Below are positions 1-8,485 of a DNA stretch of 64,000 bases, piece by piece. Positions within the stretch are counted from its first letter, which is position 1. Each line of letters begins with the position of its first letter. The stretch lies in contig JACPVJ010000169.1 in NCBI GenBank assembly GCA_016191785.1, forward strand, positions 1-64,000. The letters are read 5' to 3'. Origin of the DNA: Myxococcales bacterium (lineage in GTDB: Bacteria > Myxococcota_A > Polyangia > Polyangiales > Polyangiaceae). The position numbers and the translations under genes were made by a program. The notes below the pieces were generated by a model, which was not told the origin of the DNA, made no database searches, and was given only the letters and a program-made list of their open reading frames with translations.

Positions 1-190
1 AGCGACACCGACCACGTCGATGCGCGCCGGAGCGGAGCCCTCAGCGTCACCGACCACGCCGATGCGCGCCGGCGCCGAGCCCACAGCGACACCGACCACG
101 CCGATGCGCGCCGGACCGGTGCCCTCAGCGACACCGACCACGTCGATGCGCGCCGGAGCGGAGCCCTCAGCGTCACCGACCACGCCGATG
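1..190. repeat. 42-bp minisatellite, four full units plus a partial
   Basis: Four consecutive 42-bp units (1-42, 43-84, 85-126, 127-168) and a partial fifth to about 190 share the core ACCGACCACG(C/T)CGATGCG. The array runs off the left edge, so its full length is unknown. Because 42 is divisible by three, one forward frame stays open and would encode a 14-residue repeat (MRAGAEPSASPTTP-like), but nothing else supports a protein. The same unit recurs on the opposite strand at 34459-34572. Confidence 0.9.
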
Positions 191-258
191 CGGATTGCCC
201 GGTCGCGTTGGTCGCGACCCGGGAAAACGGCCGGTTTCGGGCGCGCGGGCGTTTCCGC

Positions 259-293
259 TTGACGCTCGCACCTACACCGTAGGATGGTGTAGG
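259..293 (+). promoter_or_regulatory. Putative promoter with embedded inverted repeat
   Basis: A -35-like TTGACG (259-264) is followed after 15 bp by TAGGAT (280-285). The -10-like box lies in the loop of a perfect inverted repeat: CCTACACC (271-278), 7 bp, GGTGTAGG (286-293). This is 45 bp upstream of the lipoprotein start at 338, which has a strong ribosome site AAGGTGG at 326-332. An operator over the promoter is the natural reading, but the spacing is short and no regulator is identified. Confidence 0.4.
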
Positions 294-337
294 CACATGT
301 CGGCGTTCAGGCGCCAGTTTCCTACAAGGTGGTCATC

Positions 338-1390
338 ATGAAACTCGCAAAATTCGCAGTGATTCTGCCGCTTTTCATGTTCGCCTGCAGCGCTGAGACC
401 TCGGACGAGCCGGGTGAGCCGAGCCAGACCGAAGACCGAGCCCCGATCGGCAAGGCCGACCTGACCGGATCGTGCAAGGGCGCCACCCAGAACTTCTGCG
501 GCGGGAAGTCCGGCGGCAACTGCTGGTGCGACTCGAAGTGCGCCACCTTCGGAGACTGCTGCAGCGACAAGCCGGCGATCTGTGACGGGGCGACCGCGTG
601 CGTCGGCGGCACCGTGGTGAGCACGGACTCTTTCTCGGACTCGACGGACGGCAAAGAGTGCAAGAGCTCGGTCGCGCACTGCGTGACCAAGAACTACGGC
701 GCCTGCCCCCAGCTGTCGCCGTTGCCCCCCAACTTCTGCAAGGACGGCACGGTCGTGAAGGGCGCGGACACCTTCGTGGCCTCGGCCGACGGCAAAGAAT
801 GCAAGCTGCCGAGCGTCCACTGCGTGACCAAGAACTACAGCGCCTGCCCGCAGCTCTCGCCCTTGCCGCCCGACTTCTGCAAAGACGGCACTGTGGTCAA
901 GGGCCCCCCGAAGTTCATTCCTTCGGCGGACGGCAAAGAGTGCAAGATGCCGAACGTCCACTGTGTCACCAAGCAAGCGGCTGCGTGCGTGCCGCCGCCC
1001 TCGTGCACAGGCGGCAAGCTCGTGTCCGAGACCACGTTCGAGGACGACGGCAACGGCTTCGAGTGCACCACCGCGCTGTCGCATTGCGTGACCAGCGACG
1101 CCAGCGCTTGCCCGCAGCTCTCGCCCCTGCCCCCGACCTTCTGCCCCAAGGGCACCATCGTGCAGGGCGCCCCCAAGTACATCACCTCAGCCGACGGCAA
1201 GCAGTGCAGCATGCCGAGCGTGCATTGCGTGACCAACGACGCCAGCGCCTGCCCGCAGCTCTCGCCGCTGTCCCCCGACTACTGCAAGGACGGGGAAATC
1301 GTCCCGGGCGCGCCCAAGTTCATCGCGTCCGCCGACGGCATGGAATGCCAGATGCCGAGCGTGCACTGCGTCTCGGGCAAATGTAACTGA
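338..1390 (+). CDS. Secreted Cys-rich lipoprotein with a somatomedin-B-like domain and six repeats
   Basis: The 350-residue product starts with a hydrophobic signal and a Cys at residue 17 (imperfect lipobox MFAC), then an acidic linker. Residues about 45-83 contain eight cysteines in the somatomedin-B order: C, C, then CWC, C, the pair DCC, and C. Six imperfect repeats of about 45 residues follow, each with a SADGKEC-like core, a VHCVT motif and ACPQLSPLPP. ATG at 338 is preferred over an in-frame GTG at 329 because AAGGTGG sits 5 bp before it. It is presumably exported to the outer membrane or cell surface. It converges with the radical-SAM gene that ends at 1396. Function is unknown; the SMB assignment rests on the cysteine pattern alone. 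Confidence 0.85.
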   Translation: MKLAKFAVILPLFMFACSAETSDEPGEPSQTEDRAPIGKADLTGSCKGATQNFCGGKSGGNCWCDSKCATFGDCCSDKPAICDGATACVGGTVVSTDSFSDSTDGKECKSSVAHCVTKNYGACPQLSPLPPNFCKDGTVVKGADTFVASADGKECKLPSVHCVTKNYSACPQLSPLPPDFCKDGTVVKGPPKFIPSADGKECKMPNVHCVTKQAAACVPPPSCTGGKLVSETTFEDDGNGFECTTALSHCVTSDASACPQLSPLPPTFCPKGTIVQGAPKYITSADGKQCSMPSVHCVTNDASACPQLSPLSPDYCKDGEIVPGAPKFIASADGMECQMPSVHCVSGKCN

Positions 1391-1395
1391 GCGGG

Positions 1396-2796
1396 CTATG
1401 GGCCGCTTCGTGCCGCCGCCGCCGCTCGCATCGCCAACCGGCACCAGAGCAGCGACGGCGGCAGCGGGCCACCGATCAGGTCGTATTCGGGGACAGCCGG
1501 CTCGTCCCGCGGGCTGCCCGTGCGCCCCGAGAGGAACGCGATCAGGTGGGCCGCGCCGATCGCGGAACCCGGCGGCAGTCGCGAGCCCACCAGCACGCCG
1601 GTGCTCTCGAGGAAGTCGAGCTCGGCGCGGAACGCGCGAGCGACCGGGCTCTCGTCGAGCGCCCCACGGCAGACCAGATCCGCGACGCGAAACGCTTGCT
1701 CGAAGCGCGCGTCGGTTCGACAGACCATCTGCTCGGGCAGCGCGCCCGCGAGCACTGTCTCGGCCCACCGTGCGGCGCTCCCCCGCGCGACGTAGTGATA
1801 GCCGGAGGCGATCTTGCCCATCCCGCCAGCGCCCACGGCCAGCACCGAGCCGGGGTCGATCATGTCTTGCTGCGAGTACCCGGGCTCGAGCAGAGGACGC
1901 TGCCACTGGTACTGCACGCCGAAGCGCACGTCCGCCGGCGCCGCCGGGGGGAAGTCCGGCGGCCGCACCGAACGCACGATGGCGTCGGTGCGCGCGAGCA
2001 TCTCGCTGGCCGCGCGAACGTCGTCGGGTGACAGCGACAGCCCCGAGCGGCCGAGGGGCGAACCATCGACCAAAAAGCGATTGACGCTCAGCGCGTCGAT
2101 CGGAAGCTCGAGGGTCGTCCGCAGTGAGTGTTCGAAGGACTCCACCGTCTCGCCGGGCAAGCCGGCGAGCAGGTCGACGTTCACGCGCATCCCGAGCTCG
2201 TGGGCGGTGCGCACGGCCGAGCCGACGCGCGCCAGGGTCTGGTCGGCACGGGCCACCCGCGCCAGCACCTCGGGGGTCAGCGACTCGACGCCGAAGCTCA
2301 CTCGCTCGATGCCATGGGCCACCATCACCTCGAGCTTCTCTCGGGTGGTGGTGCTCGGGTGCGCTTCGGCGGCTCCGGGAGATGGGCCGAACCGAGCTCG
2401 CGCCGCGCCCAAGATCCGCCCCAGCGCAGGGGCACCCAGCAGCGTGGGCGTGCCGCCGCCGACGTGCAGGCGAGTGACAGGCAGGCCCGCCAAGAGCTCG
2501 CCGTGACGGTCGAGCTCCCGAACCATGGCTTCGACGTAGCGCTCGATGGCGCCCGCGCCGGCCGGCCGCTCGGCGCTGAGCAGGCAGTAGGAACAGATCT
2601 TCGCGCAGTACGGCAGGTGCAGGTAGAGCACCAGGCCGGGGGTCGCTGCGCGCTCGGCGAAGCGCTGCCACTGCTCGGCGTGCCACTCGCCGGTGCAGGG
2701 CTCGAAGTCGAGCGCTAGCGGATCGCCCAGCGGATCGGAGGTGCGGGCCATGGCGGCCAACACCCGCTCGAATCGCTGAGCGAGACGGTCTGTCAC
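1396..2796 (-). CDS. HemN/HemW-like radical SAM protein
   Basis: The 466-residue protein (GTG start at 2796; ATG at 2751 is an alternative) has the radical-SAM cluster motif C64-x3-C68-x2-C71 in the context LHLPYCAKICSYC. This is followed by GGGTPT and a GVES segment that is typical of the coproporphyrinogen-oxidase-like subgroup. The family binds a 4Fe-4S cluster and cleaves S-adenosylmethionine. The C-terminal half matches the general HemN/HemW length, but the short-chain features that separate a true oxygen-independent coproporphyrinogen oxidase from HemW haem chaperones are not clear, so no symbol is given. It is transcribed away from the second radical-SAM gene at 2920, with about 120 bp between the starts, suggesting a shared control region and possibly a shared pathway. 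Confidence 0.85.
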   Translation of the reverse strand: MTDRLAQRFERVLAAMARTSDPLGDPLALDFEPCTGEWHAEQWQRFAERAATPGLVLYLHLPYCAKICSYCLLSAERPAGAGAIERYVEAMVRELDRHGELLAGLPVTRLHVGGGTPTLLGAPALGRILGAARARFGPSPGAAEAHPSTTTREKLEVMVAHGIERVSFGVESLTPEVLARVARADQTLARVGSAVRTAHELGMRVNVDLLAGLPGETVESFEHSLRTTLELPIDALSVNRFLVDGSPLGRSGLSLSPDDVRAASEMLARTDAIVRSVRPPDFPPAAPADVRFGVQYQWQRPLLEPGYSQQDMIDPGSVLAVGAGGMGKIASGYHYVARGSAARWAETVLAGALPEQMVCRTDARFEQAFRVADLVCRGALDESPVARAFRAELDFLESTGVLVGSRLPPGSAIGAAHLIAFLSGRTGSPRDEPAVPEYDLIGGPLPPSLLWCRLAMRAAAAARSGP

Positions 2797-2919
2797 GATC
2801 GCGGAACAAGCTAGCAGACGGCCGCGACCGCCGTCACTTCGAGCGGGAACCGGACTGATTCGACGCGAGACCCTCGCACCGCCGTGCACGCCGCCGCGCT
2901 GGGTGAGACACTCTCGGGC

Positions 2920-5163
2920 GTGAGGCCGCTGTCGATCGCGCTGGTCATCCCCTACGGCGACGCGCGCGAGGGCTATTTCCCCGACACGCTGCTCGAGCTG
3001 TGCACGACCGAGGCGCGGCGCGCCGGGCACCACGCCACGCTGGTGCGGGTCTACTATCAGCGCGACGGCGCGAAAAAGATCGGCGAAGCCCTCGCACGGT
3101 TTCTCGACCAAGCCGGCGCCGAGCTGGTCGTCGTGGAGCGCGTGTTCGATCCGGACCCGCTCCGTCGTTCGGGGCGACGCGTGCTTCTGATCTCGACCGG
3201 CGACGCGGACGTGGACCAGGGCGTCGATTGGGTGCTGGGGCTGGCCGCGGGCATCACCCCCGCCGGTCGCACGCGACGCTCGCCAGGTGCCGGCGATCTG
3301 GTGCGGGGCTTTCGACGCGTGCTGGACGCCCTCGCTCAGGACGGAGATCTCGCTCGAGTCCCGGGTCTCACCCGGGTCAAGGGCGGTCACACCGGGCCAG
3401 CGTTGCCGCTCGCCCCGCTGCCCGAACCTTTCGAGCCGGCGCTCGACGCCGAGGTGATCAGCCTCGGAGCGCCGCCCGCGATCACCCGCCGGGCGGTGTT
3501 CGGCAACTCCGGTTGCCCCTTCGCCCTGGACCCGGCCGACAACCCTCACTATGCCCGGCTCGATCTGGCGCCCTCGAGCGGCCTCTCGCGGCTGGGCTGC
3601 GCGTTCTGCCACGTCGGGGGCGACTACCAGAAGCGGGCCGACGCCGAGGTCGTGGCGGACGTGGCCCGACAAGCCCGCTTCTTCGTCGAGCACACCCCCG
3701 TCCGCGAGCTCACTCTGATCGATCAGTATCCGGTTTCCTACCTCGAAGCGTTGGTCGAGGCGCTGGCCGACCTGCCACCGCTGCGCCTCTTGTTCGCGTC
3801 TCGCGTGGACGCCTTCGTGCGCGCTCGCCCCGCGATCGAAGCCGCCGTGGTGGCCGCAAAGCGCCGCGGTCACGCCCTGGAGCTGTACCTCTCGGGGTTC
3901 GAGGCGCTCTCGGACCGCGAGCTTCACCGCTACAACAAGGGCGTCAGCGTGAAAGAGGTGCTCGGGGCGGTTCACGCGATGCGCGAGCTGGCGGCGGCGC
4001 ATCCCGGCGCGTTCGACTACGCGCGAGCGCGGGGCCACAGCCTGGTGCTGTTCAATCCGTGGACGACCCCGGAAGACTTGCTCGAGTCCGTCGCAGAGCT
4101 GCGCGCGCACGGGCTTCGCGACCTATTCGACGAGCTGGGCCGCAATCGCTTGCGGCTGTACGCGGACCTGCCCATCGCTCGCGCCGCCGAGCGCGACGGC
4201 CTGGTGCTCGAGGCGTGGGAGGCCGGCGACGAGGGCGCGGGGCGCGAGAAGGGCTACGCTCGCGAGCGCCCGTGGCGCTTCGCCGACGCGCGCTCGCGCA
4301 CCGCCTGGGAGCTCGCGCGGCGACTGCGCGAGCGCCTGGGGCTCGAGACCGAGCTCGCCCAGCTCGAGGCGGCCGCGACCTTCGCCGGCGGCCACGCGTT
4401 CGACGCCGCGGTTGTCGACCGAGTGATGACCGACCTCGATGCCCTCGGGCTGGTGCTCGATGGGCTCGCGGGCCCGAGCCACCCCCGCGCGTCGGTGGGC
4501 GATCCGACTGAGCTTTCCGGCCGCGGGGTCGAGCTGGGTGGCGCCTGCAACAACGCTTGCGCCCACTGCCCGAACCTCGAGCGCTGGCGCGACGACCGCG
4601 ACCTGAGCGCGCGAGTGAGCGCCGCACGAGCCTCGGGCCTGCCGGTGATCTTCGCGGGACGCGAGCCGACGTTGCACTCCGAGCTTCCTGCGCTGATCGC
4701 CCAGGCGCGGGGCGACGACGCGCGCCGCGTGGGCCTGGTGACCAACGGCCGGCGCTGCGCGTACCCCGCGTACGCGCGGGAGCTGGCGCGCGCGGGCCTG
4801 ACTCACGCCAGCGTCAAGCTCTTCGCTCCGAGCGCCGCGGCCGCCGACGCCATCTCGCGCGACAGCGGTGGGTTCGCGCAGAGCCTGACAGGCATCTCGG
4901 AGCTCTCTCGGCTGGGCACCGAGCTCGAGCTGCGCGTGCGACTCGACGCGCGCAGCTTGGGCTCGCTGTCGGATTTCGTCTCGCTCGCGACCGCGATCGG
5001 GGTTCGACGCATCCGGGTCGAGACCACGCTCGACGCGCTCGGGCTCGGCGAGCTCGTTCGGGCGCGGATCGCGGTCGGCCAACTGGAAGCCGCAGCCCGC
5101 GCCGCCGATCTCGGCCTAGTCGCGAGCCCGCTCGAGGCCGGCGCCCGGCTGTTCGATCGCTGA
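2920..5163 (+). CDS. Tandem radical SAM protein with a degenerate first domain
   Basis: The 747-residue protein (GTG 2920; an in-frame GTG at 2884 is possible) has an N-terminal Rossmann-like region resembling cobalamin-binding-type domains. It then has two radical-SAM regions. The first carries GCAFC (C227, C230) after SSGLSRL, but the first cysteine of a C-x3-C-x2-C motif is not in place. The second, near residue 543, has a complete motif C543-x3-C547-x2-C550 (CNNACAHC) followed by a FAGREPTL segment like the GGEPTL strand of SPASM-type enzymes. So the C-terminal domain should bind a 4Fe-4S cluster and the first may not. It is divergent from the HemN-like gene. Substrate is unknown. Confidence 0.8.
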   Translation: MRPLSIALVIPYGDAREGYFPDTLLELCTTEARRAGHHATLVRVYYQRDGAKKIGEALARFLDQAGAELVVVERVFDPDPLRRSGRRVLLISTGDADVDQGVDWVLGLAAGITPAGRTRRSPGAGDLVRGFRRVLDALAQDGDLARVPGLTRVKGGHTGPALPLAPLPEPFEPALDAEVISLGAPPAITRRAVFGNSGCPFALDPADNPHYARLDLAPSSGLSRLGCAFCHVGGDYQKRADAEVVADVARQARFFVEHTPVRELTLIDQYPVSYLEALVEALADLPPLRLLFASRVDAFVRARPAIEAAVVAAKRRGHALELYLSGFEALSDRELHRYNKGVSVKEVLGAVHAMRELAAAHPGAFDYARARGHSLVLFNPWTTPEDLLESVAELRAHGLRDLFDELGRNRLRLYADLPIARAAERDGLVLEAWEAGDEGAGREKGYARERPWRFADARSRTAWELARRLRERLGLETELAQLEAAATFAGGHAFDAAVVDRVMTDLDALGLVLDGLAGPSHPRASVGDPTELSGRGVELGGACNNACAHCPNLERWRDDRDLSARVSAARASGLPVIFAGREPTLHSELPALIAQARGDDARRVGLVTNGRRCAYPAYARELARAGLTHASVKLFAPSAAAADAISRDSGGFAQSLTGISELSRLGTELELRVRLDARSLGSLSDFVSLATAIGVRRIRVETTLDALGLGELVRARIAVGQLEAAARAADLGLVASPLEAGARLFDR

Positions 5164-5192
5164 CCGGGCGCCGAGCGTGGTATCTGGCCCGC

Positions 5193-7193
5193 GTGTCGGC
5201 CTTTCCGCACCTCCTTTCGCCCCTCGACCTCGGCTTCACCACGCTCCGAAATCGCGTGGTGATGGGGTCGATGCACACCGGTCTCGAAGACCGCTTCTGG
5301 AACTACCCCAAGCTCGCGCGCTACTTCGCGGAGCGGGCCAAAGGCGGGGTGGGGCTGATCATCACCGGCGGCATCGCGATGAACCGGCGTGCCTGGCTCG
5401 CCCCCGGCGCCGGGACGCTCAACCATTCGACCGACGTGATCAACCATCGGCGCGTGACCGACGCGGTGCACGAGCACGGCGGCAAGATCGCGATGCAGCT
5501 CTTGCACGCGGGTCGATACTCCTATCACCCGCTGTCGGTGTCCGCGTCGGCGGTCAAGTCGCCGATCAACCCGTTCAAGCCCCGCGAGCTCTCCGAGGCC
5601 GACATCCGAGAGACGATCGACGACTATGCCCGGTCGGCCGAGCTCGCGCGGCGGGCAGGCTACGACGGGGTCGAGGTGATGGGCAGCGAGGGCTACCTGC
5701 TCAGCCAATTCCTGTGTCGGCGCGTCAACCGGCGAACGGATGGCTGGGGTGGCGACATTCAGGGGCGAATGCGGCTGCCGGTCGAGGTCGTGCACGCGGT
5801 GCGTCGCGCAGCGGGGCGCGACTTCTTGATCGTCTTCCGGCTCTCGCTGCTCGACTTGGTCGAGGGCGGCAACACCTGGCCCGAGATCGAGGCCACCGGC
5901 GTGGCGCTCGAGGCGGCCGGCGTGGACGTGCTGAACACCGGCATCGGCTGGCACGAGGCGCGCGTGCCGACCATCGTCACCTCGGTGCCCCGGGCCACGT
6001 TCCGCGAGGTGACGGCCCGGATGAAGCGGGCGGTGCGCATCCCAGTGGTGGCCTCGAACCGGATCAACACTCCGGAGGTCGCCGAAGAGATCCTGGCCAG
6101 CGGGGACGCCGATCTGGTGTCGATGGCGCGGCCGCTCTTGGCCGACGCCGAGTTCGTGAACAAGGCAGCGGCGGGCAAGCCCGAGTCGATCAACACCTGC
6201 ATCGCGTGCAACCAGGCCTGCCTGGATCACGCCTTCGCGATGAAACGAGTGAGCTGCCTGGTCAATCCGCGCGCGTGTCGCGAGACCGAGCTGGTCTTCG
6301 TTCGCGCCTCCACCCCGAAGCGCATCGCGGTGGTGGGCGCAGGCATGGCAGGGCTGTCGTGCGCGACGGTCGCGGCCGAGCGCGGTCACGACGTGACGCT
6401 GTTCGAGGCCGCCGACGCCATCGGCGGCCAGTTCCGGATGGCCGCGGCGGTGCCGGGGAAGGAAGAGTTCCGCGAGACGATCCGCTTCTTTCACCACGAG
6501 GTCGCCCGCACCGGGGTCACGCTGAAGCTGGGGCACCGGGCGCGGTCGGCCGATCTGGCCGAAGGCTTCGACGAGGTGGTGATCGCCACCGGCGTGGTCC
6601 CGCGAGTGCCGCGCATCCCGGGCATCGACCACCCCAAGGTGCTGAGCTACGCGGCGCTCCTGGGCGAGAAGCGCCCCGTCGGCGCCAAGGTGGCCGTGAT
6701 CGGCGCCGGCGGCATCGGGATCGACGTGTGCGAGTACCTCTTGCACGAGCCGAACGCGAGCATCGAAGCCTGGTGTGCCGACTGGGGCGTCGATCTGGCC
6801 AGCACCACCGAAGGGGGGCTGGTCGCTCCGACCCACGCCGCTCCGCGCCGCAGCGTCTGGCTCTTGCAGCGCAAGCCCGCCCGCAACATGGGCACCGGCC
6901 CGGGCCGCACCACCGGCTGGGTGCACCGGTTGGTGCTGAAGCGCGCCGGGGTGCAGATGCTGGGCGGCGTCGAGTACCTGCGCATCGACGACGCAGGCCT
7001 GCACATTCGCCACGACGGCTCGGTGAAGGTGCTCGAGGTGGACCACGTGATCTCGTGCGCGGGCCAAGAGTCGGTCCGTGACCTGGCCGCGGCCGATCCG
7101 CGCTTTCACGTGATCGGCGGCGCCGACGTGGCGGCCGAGCTCGACGCCAAGCGCGCCATCGCCCAGGGCGCTGAGCTCGGGGCCAGGTTGTGA
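5193..7193 (+). CDS. fadH: 2,4-dienoyl-CoA reductase (NADPH), FMN/FAD/4Fe-4S type
   Basis: The 666-residue protein matches the length and domain order of E. coli FadH: an Old-Yellow-Enzyme-like TIM barrel, then FAD and NADPH Rossmann folds. The iron-sulfur motif is exact: C336-x2-C339-x3-C343-x11-C355. The active-site regions GYDGVEVMGSEGYL (catalytic Tyr) and GWHEARVPTI (His) are intact, as are VVGAGMAGLSCA and VIGAGGIGIDVCEYL for FAD and NADPH. The enzyme reduces 2,4-dienoyl-CoA during beta-oxidation of unsaturated fatty acids in the cytoplasm. GTG at 5193 is chosen because the homology begins with the FPHLLSPLDLG segment. A TATCTG box at 5181-5186 lies only 6 bp upstream, so a leaderless message is possible. 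It follows the radical-SAM gene by 29 bp. Confidence 0.93.
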   Translation: MSAFPHLLSPLDLGFTTLRNRVVMGSMHTGLEDRFWNYPKLARYFAERAKGGVGLIITGGIAMNRRAWLAPGAGTLNHSTDVINHRRVTDAVHEHGGKIAMQLLHAGRYSYHPLSVSASAVKSPINPFKPRELSEADIRETIDDYARSAELARRAGYDGVEVMGSEGYLLSQFLCRRVNRRTDGWGGDIQGRMRLPVEVVHAVRRAAGRDFLIVFRLSLLDLVEGGNTWPEIEATGVALEAAGVDVLNTGIGWHEARVPTIVTSVPRATFREVTARMKRAVRIPVVASNRINTPEVAEEILASGDADLVSMARPLLADAEFVNKAAAGKPESINTCIACNQACLDHAFAMKRVSCLVNPRACRETELVFVRASTPKRIAVVGAGMAGLSCATVAAERGHDVTLFEAADAIGGQFRMAAAVPGKEEFRETIRFFHHEVARTGVTLKLGHRARSADLAEGFDEVVIATGVVPRVPRIPGIDHPKVLSYAALLGEKRPVGAKVAVIGAGGIGIDVCEYLLHEPNASIEAWCADWGVDLASTTEGGLVAPTHAAPRRSVWLLQRKPARNMGTGPGRTTGWVHRLVLKRAGVQMLGGVEYLRIDDAGLHIRHDGSVKVLEVDHVISCAGQESVRDLAAADPRFHVIGGADVAAELDAKRAIAQGAELGARL

Positions 7194-7223
7194 GCGAGTG
7201 AGTGGCGATCGGTCGGGCCCGGG

Positions 7224-8393
7224 TCAGGCTCCGAGCTCGGGCGCGCCGACGAAGGCATCGATCGACATTCGGCGGACACCCGGCACGAGGGCGGCTTCGC
7301 CCGGCGTGCCGCGGGCCGCGACGTGGCACACGAGGCCGCTGGCCCCGCGCTGGATGCGCGGCAGAAGAGCCGCGATGTTGCGCGCGTCCGCGGGGTGCAC
7401 GGTTCGACTCTGCTTGACCTCGATGAGCCGAACCTTCCCGTCTTCGGCGGGCACGATGAAGTCCACCTCGAGCCCCTGTTGGTCTCTGAAGTAGTAGAGC
7501 TCGCGCGCGCGCCCGCCCGAGATCTGGCGCTTGAGGATCTCGCCGGCAACGAACGCTTCGAGCACCCACCCCGAGAGCGGCGAACGCGCCAGTGCCTGCC
7601 GCGAGTCCAACCCCAGGAGATGGCAGAGCACGCCGGTGTCCAAGAAGTAGACCTTCGGGGCCTTCAGCAGGCGCTTGCCCAGATTCTCGAAGTAGGGCGG
7701 CACGAGCGCGACGACCCCGGTGGTCTCGAGCACGCTCACCCACTGCGTCAGGGTCGGAACGCTCACCCCGAGCGGCGCGGCCAACTCGGACTTGTTGAGG
7801 GGCGCACCGTTGCGTGTGGCGAGCAGCCCGAGGAAGCGCCGAAACGTGGTCAGGTCGCGCACTTGGGTCACGGCGCGGACGTCTCGCTCCAGGTACGTCT
7901 GGACATAGGAGCGAAACCAGAGCGCCGCGCCTTTCGGGCGGAGTCGCACCTCTGGGTACCCCCCGAGGAGCAGGTCCCACCGGCCCGCTTCGCGAGCCGA
8001 GAGCGGCAGGAGCTCGAGCACGGCGGCTCGGCCCGCCATGGACTCGGTCACGCCCGCCATGAGCGGAAAGGTCTGAGAGCCCGTCAAGATCCAGCGGCCC
8101 TTCTGCGACGGTGCGGCGTCGATGCGACTGCGGATGTAGGGCAAGAGCTCCGGCGCGTTCTGGATCTCGTCGAGGATCGCTGGCAGGCGCAGGTCATCCA
8201 GGAAACCACGCGGATCGCTGCGCACCCGTGCGAGCACGTCGGGGTCTTCGAGCAGCGCGTAGGACGCGGACGCAAACGTCTTGCGCAGCGCGAACGTCTT
8301 GCCGGCCCGGCGCGGCCCGGTGAGCACCACCGCGCCGAAGCTGCGCGCGGCGCGCTGCAGCACCGGCACGATCTCGCGCGGGTAGAGGGGCAT
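7224..8393 (-). CDS. AAA_14 ATPase with DUF4143 domain
   Basis: The 389-residue protein has a Walker A motif GPRRAGKT near residue 26, a Walker B motif AILDEIQ, a sensor-like LTGSQ, and a C-terminal DUF4143 region with a PD-(D/E)xK-like pattern (GLEVDFIV, then IEVKQ). Such ATPases are widespread, often horizontally mobile, and their role is unsettled; some are linked to defence or toxin functions. It converges on fadH with 30 bp between the stops. Its promoter is unusually clear and sits directly on the start codon. A second, distant member lies at 45912-47306. Confidence 0.88.
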   Translation of the reverse strand: MPLYPREIVPVLQRAARSFGAVVLTGPRRAGKTFALRKTFASASYALLEDPDVLARVRSDPRGFLDDLRLPAILDEIQNAPELLPYIRSRIDAAPSQKGRWILTGSQTFPLMAGVTESMAGRAAVLELLPLSAREAGRWDLLLGGYPEVRLRPKGAALWFRSYVQTYLERDVRAVTQVRDLTTFRRFLGLLATRNGAPLNKSELAAPLGVSVPTLTQWVSVLETTGVVALVPPYFENLGKRLLKAPKVYFLDTGVLCHLLGLDSRQALARSPLSGWVLEAFVAGEILKRQISGGRARELYYFRDQQGLEVDFIVPAEDGKVRLIEVKQSRTVHPADARNIAALLPRIQRGASGLVCHVAARGTPGEAALVPGVRRMSIDAFVGAPELGA

Positions 8394-8399
8394 TTGAGA

Positions 8400-8428
8400 A
8401 ATTTAAATTAGAACTTTAGATTTATCAA
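8400..8428 (-). promoter_or_regulatory. Sigma-70-like promoter of a leaderless ATPase gene
   Basis: Read on the minus strand, TTGATA (8428-8423), a 17-bp spacer and TAAATT (8405-8400) form a near-consensus housekeeping promoter within a conspicuously AT-rich island. The expected transcription start, about 7 bp below the -10 box, falls on the ATG at 8393, so the message would have no 5' leader and no ribosome site. Confidence 0.7.
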
Positions 8429-8485
8429 CCCACCGGTTGGGGCGACTTCCCGAGCGGCGGCGCGGAAGCGCCGTGCGACTCGAGC

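Noticed and set aside
20..262. An 80-codon forward frame across the 42-bp repeats
   Set aside because: The frame is open only because the repeat period is divisible by three. There is no ribosome site, and the part after the repeats looks random.
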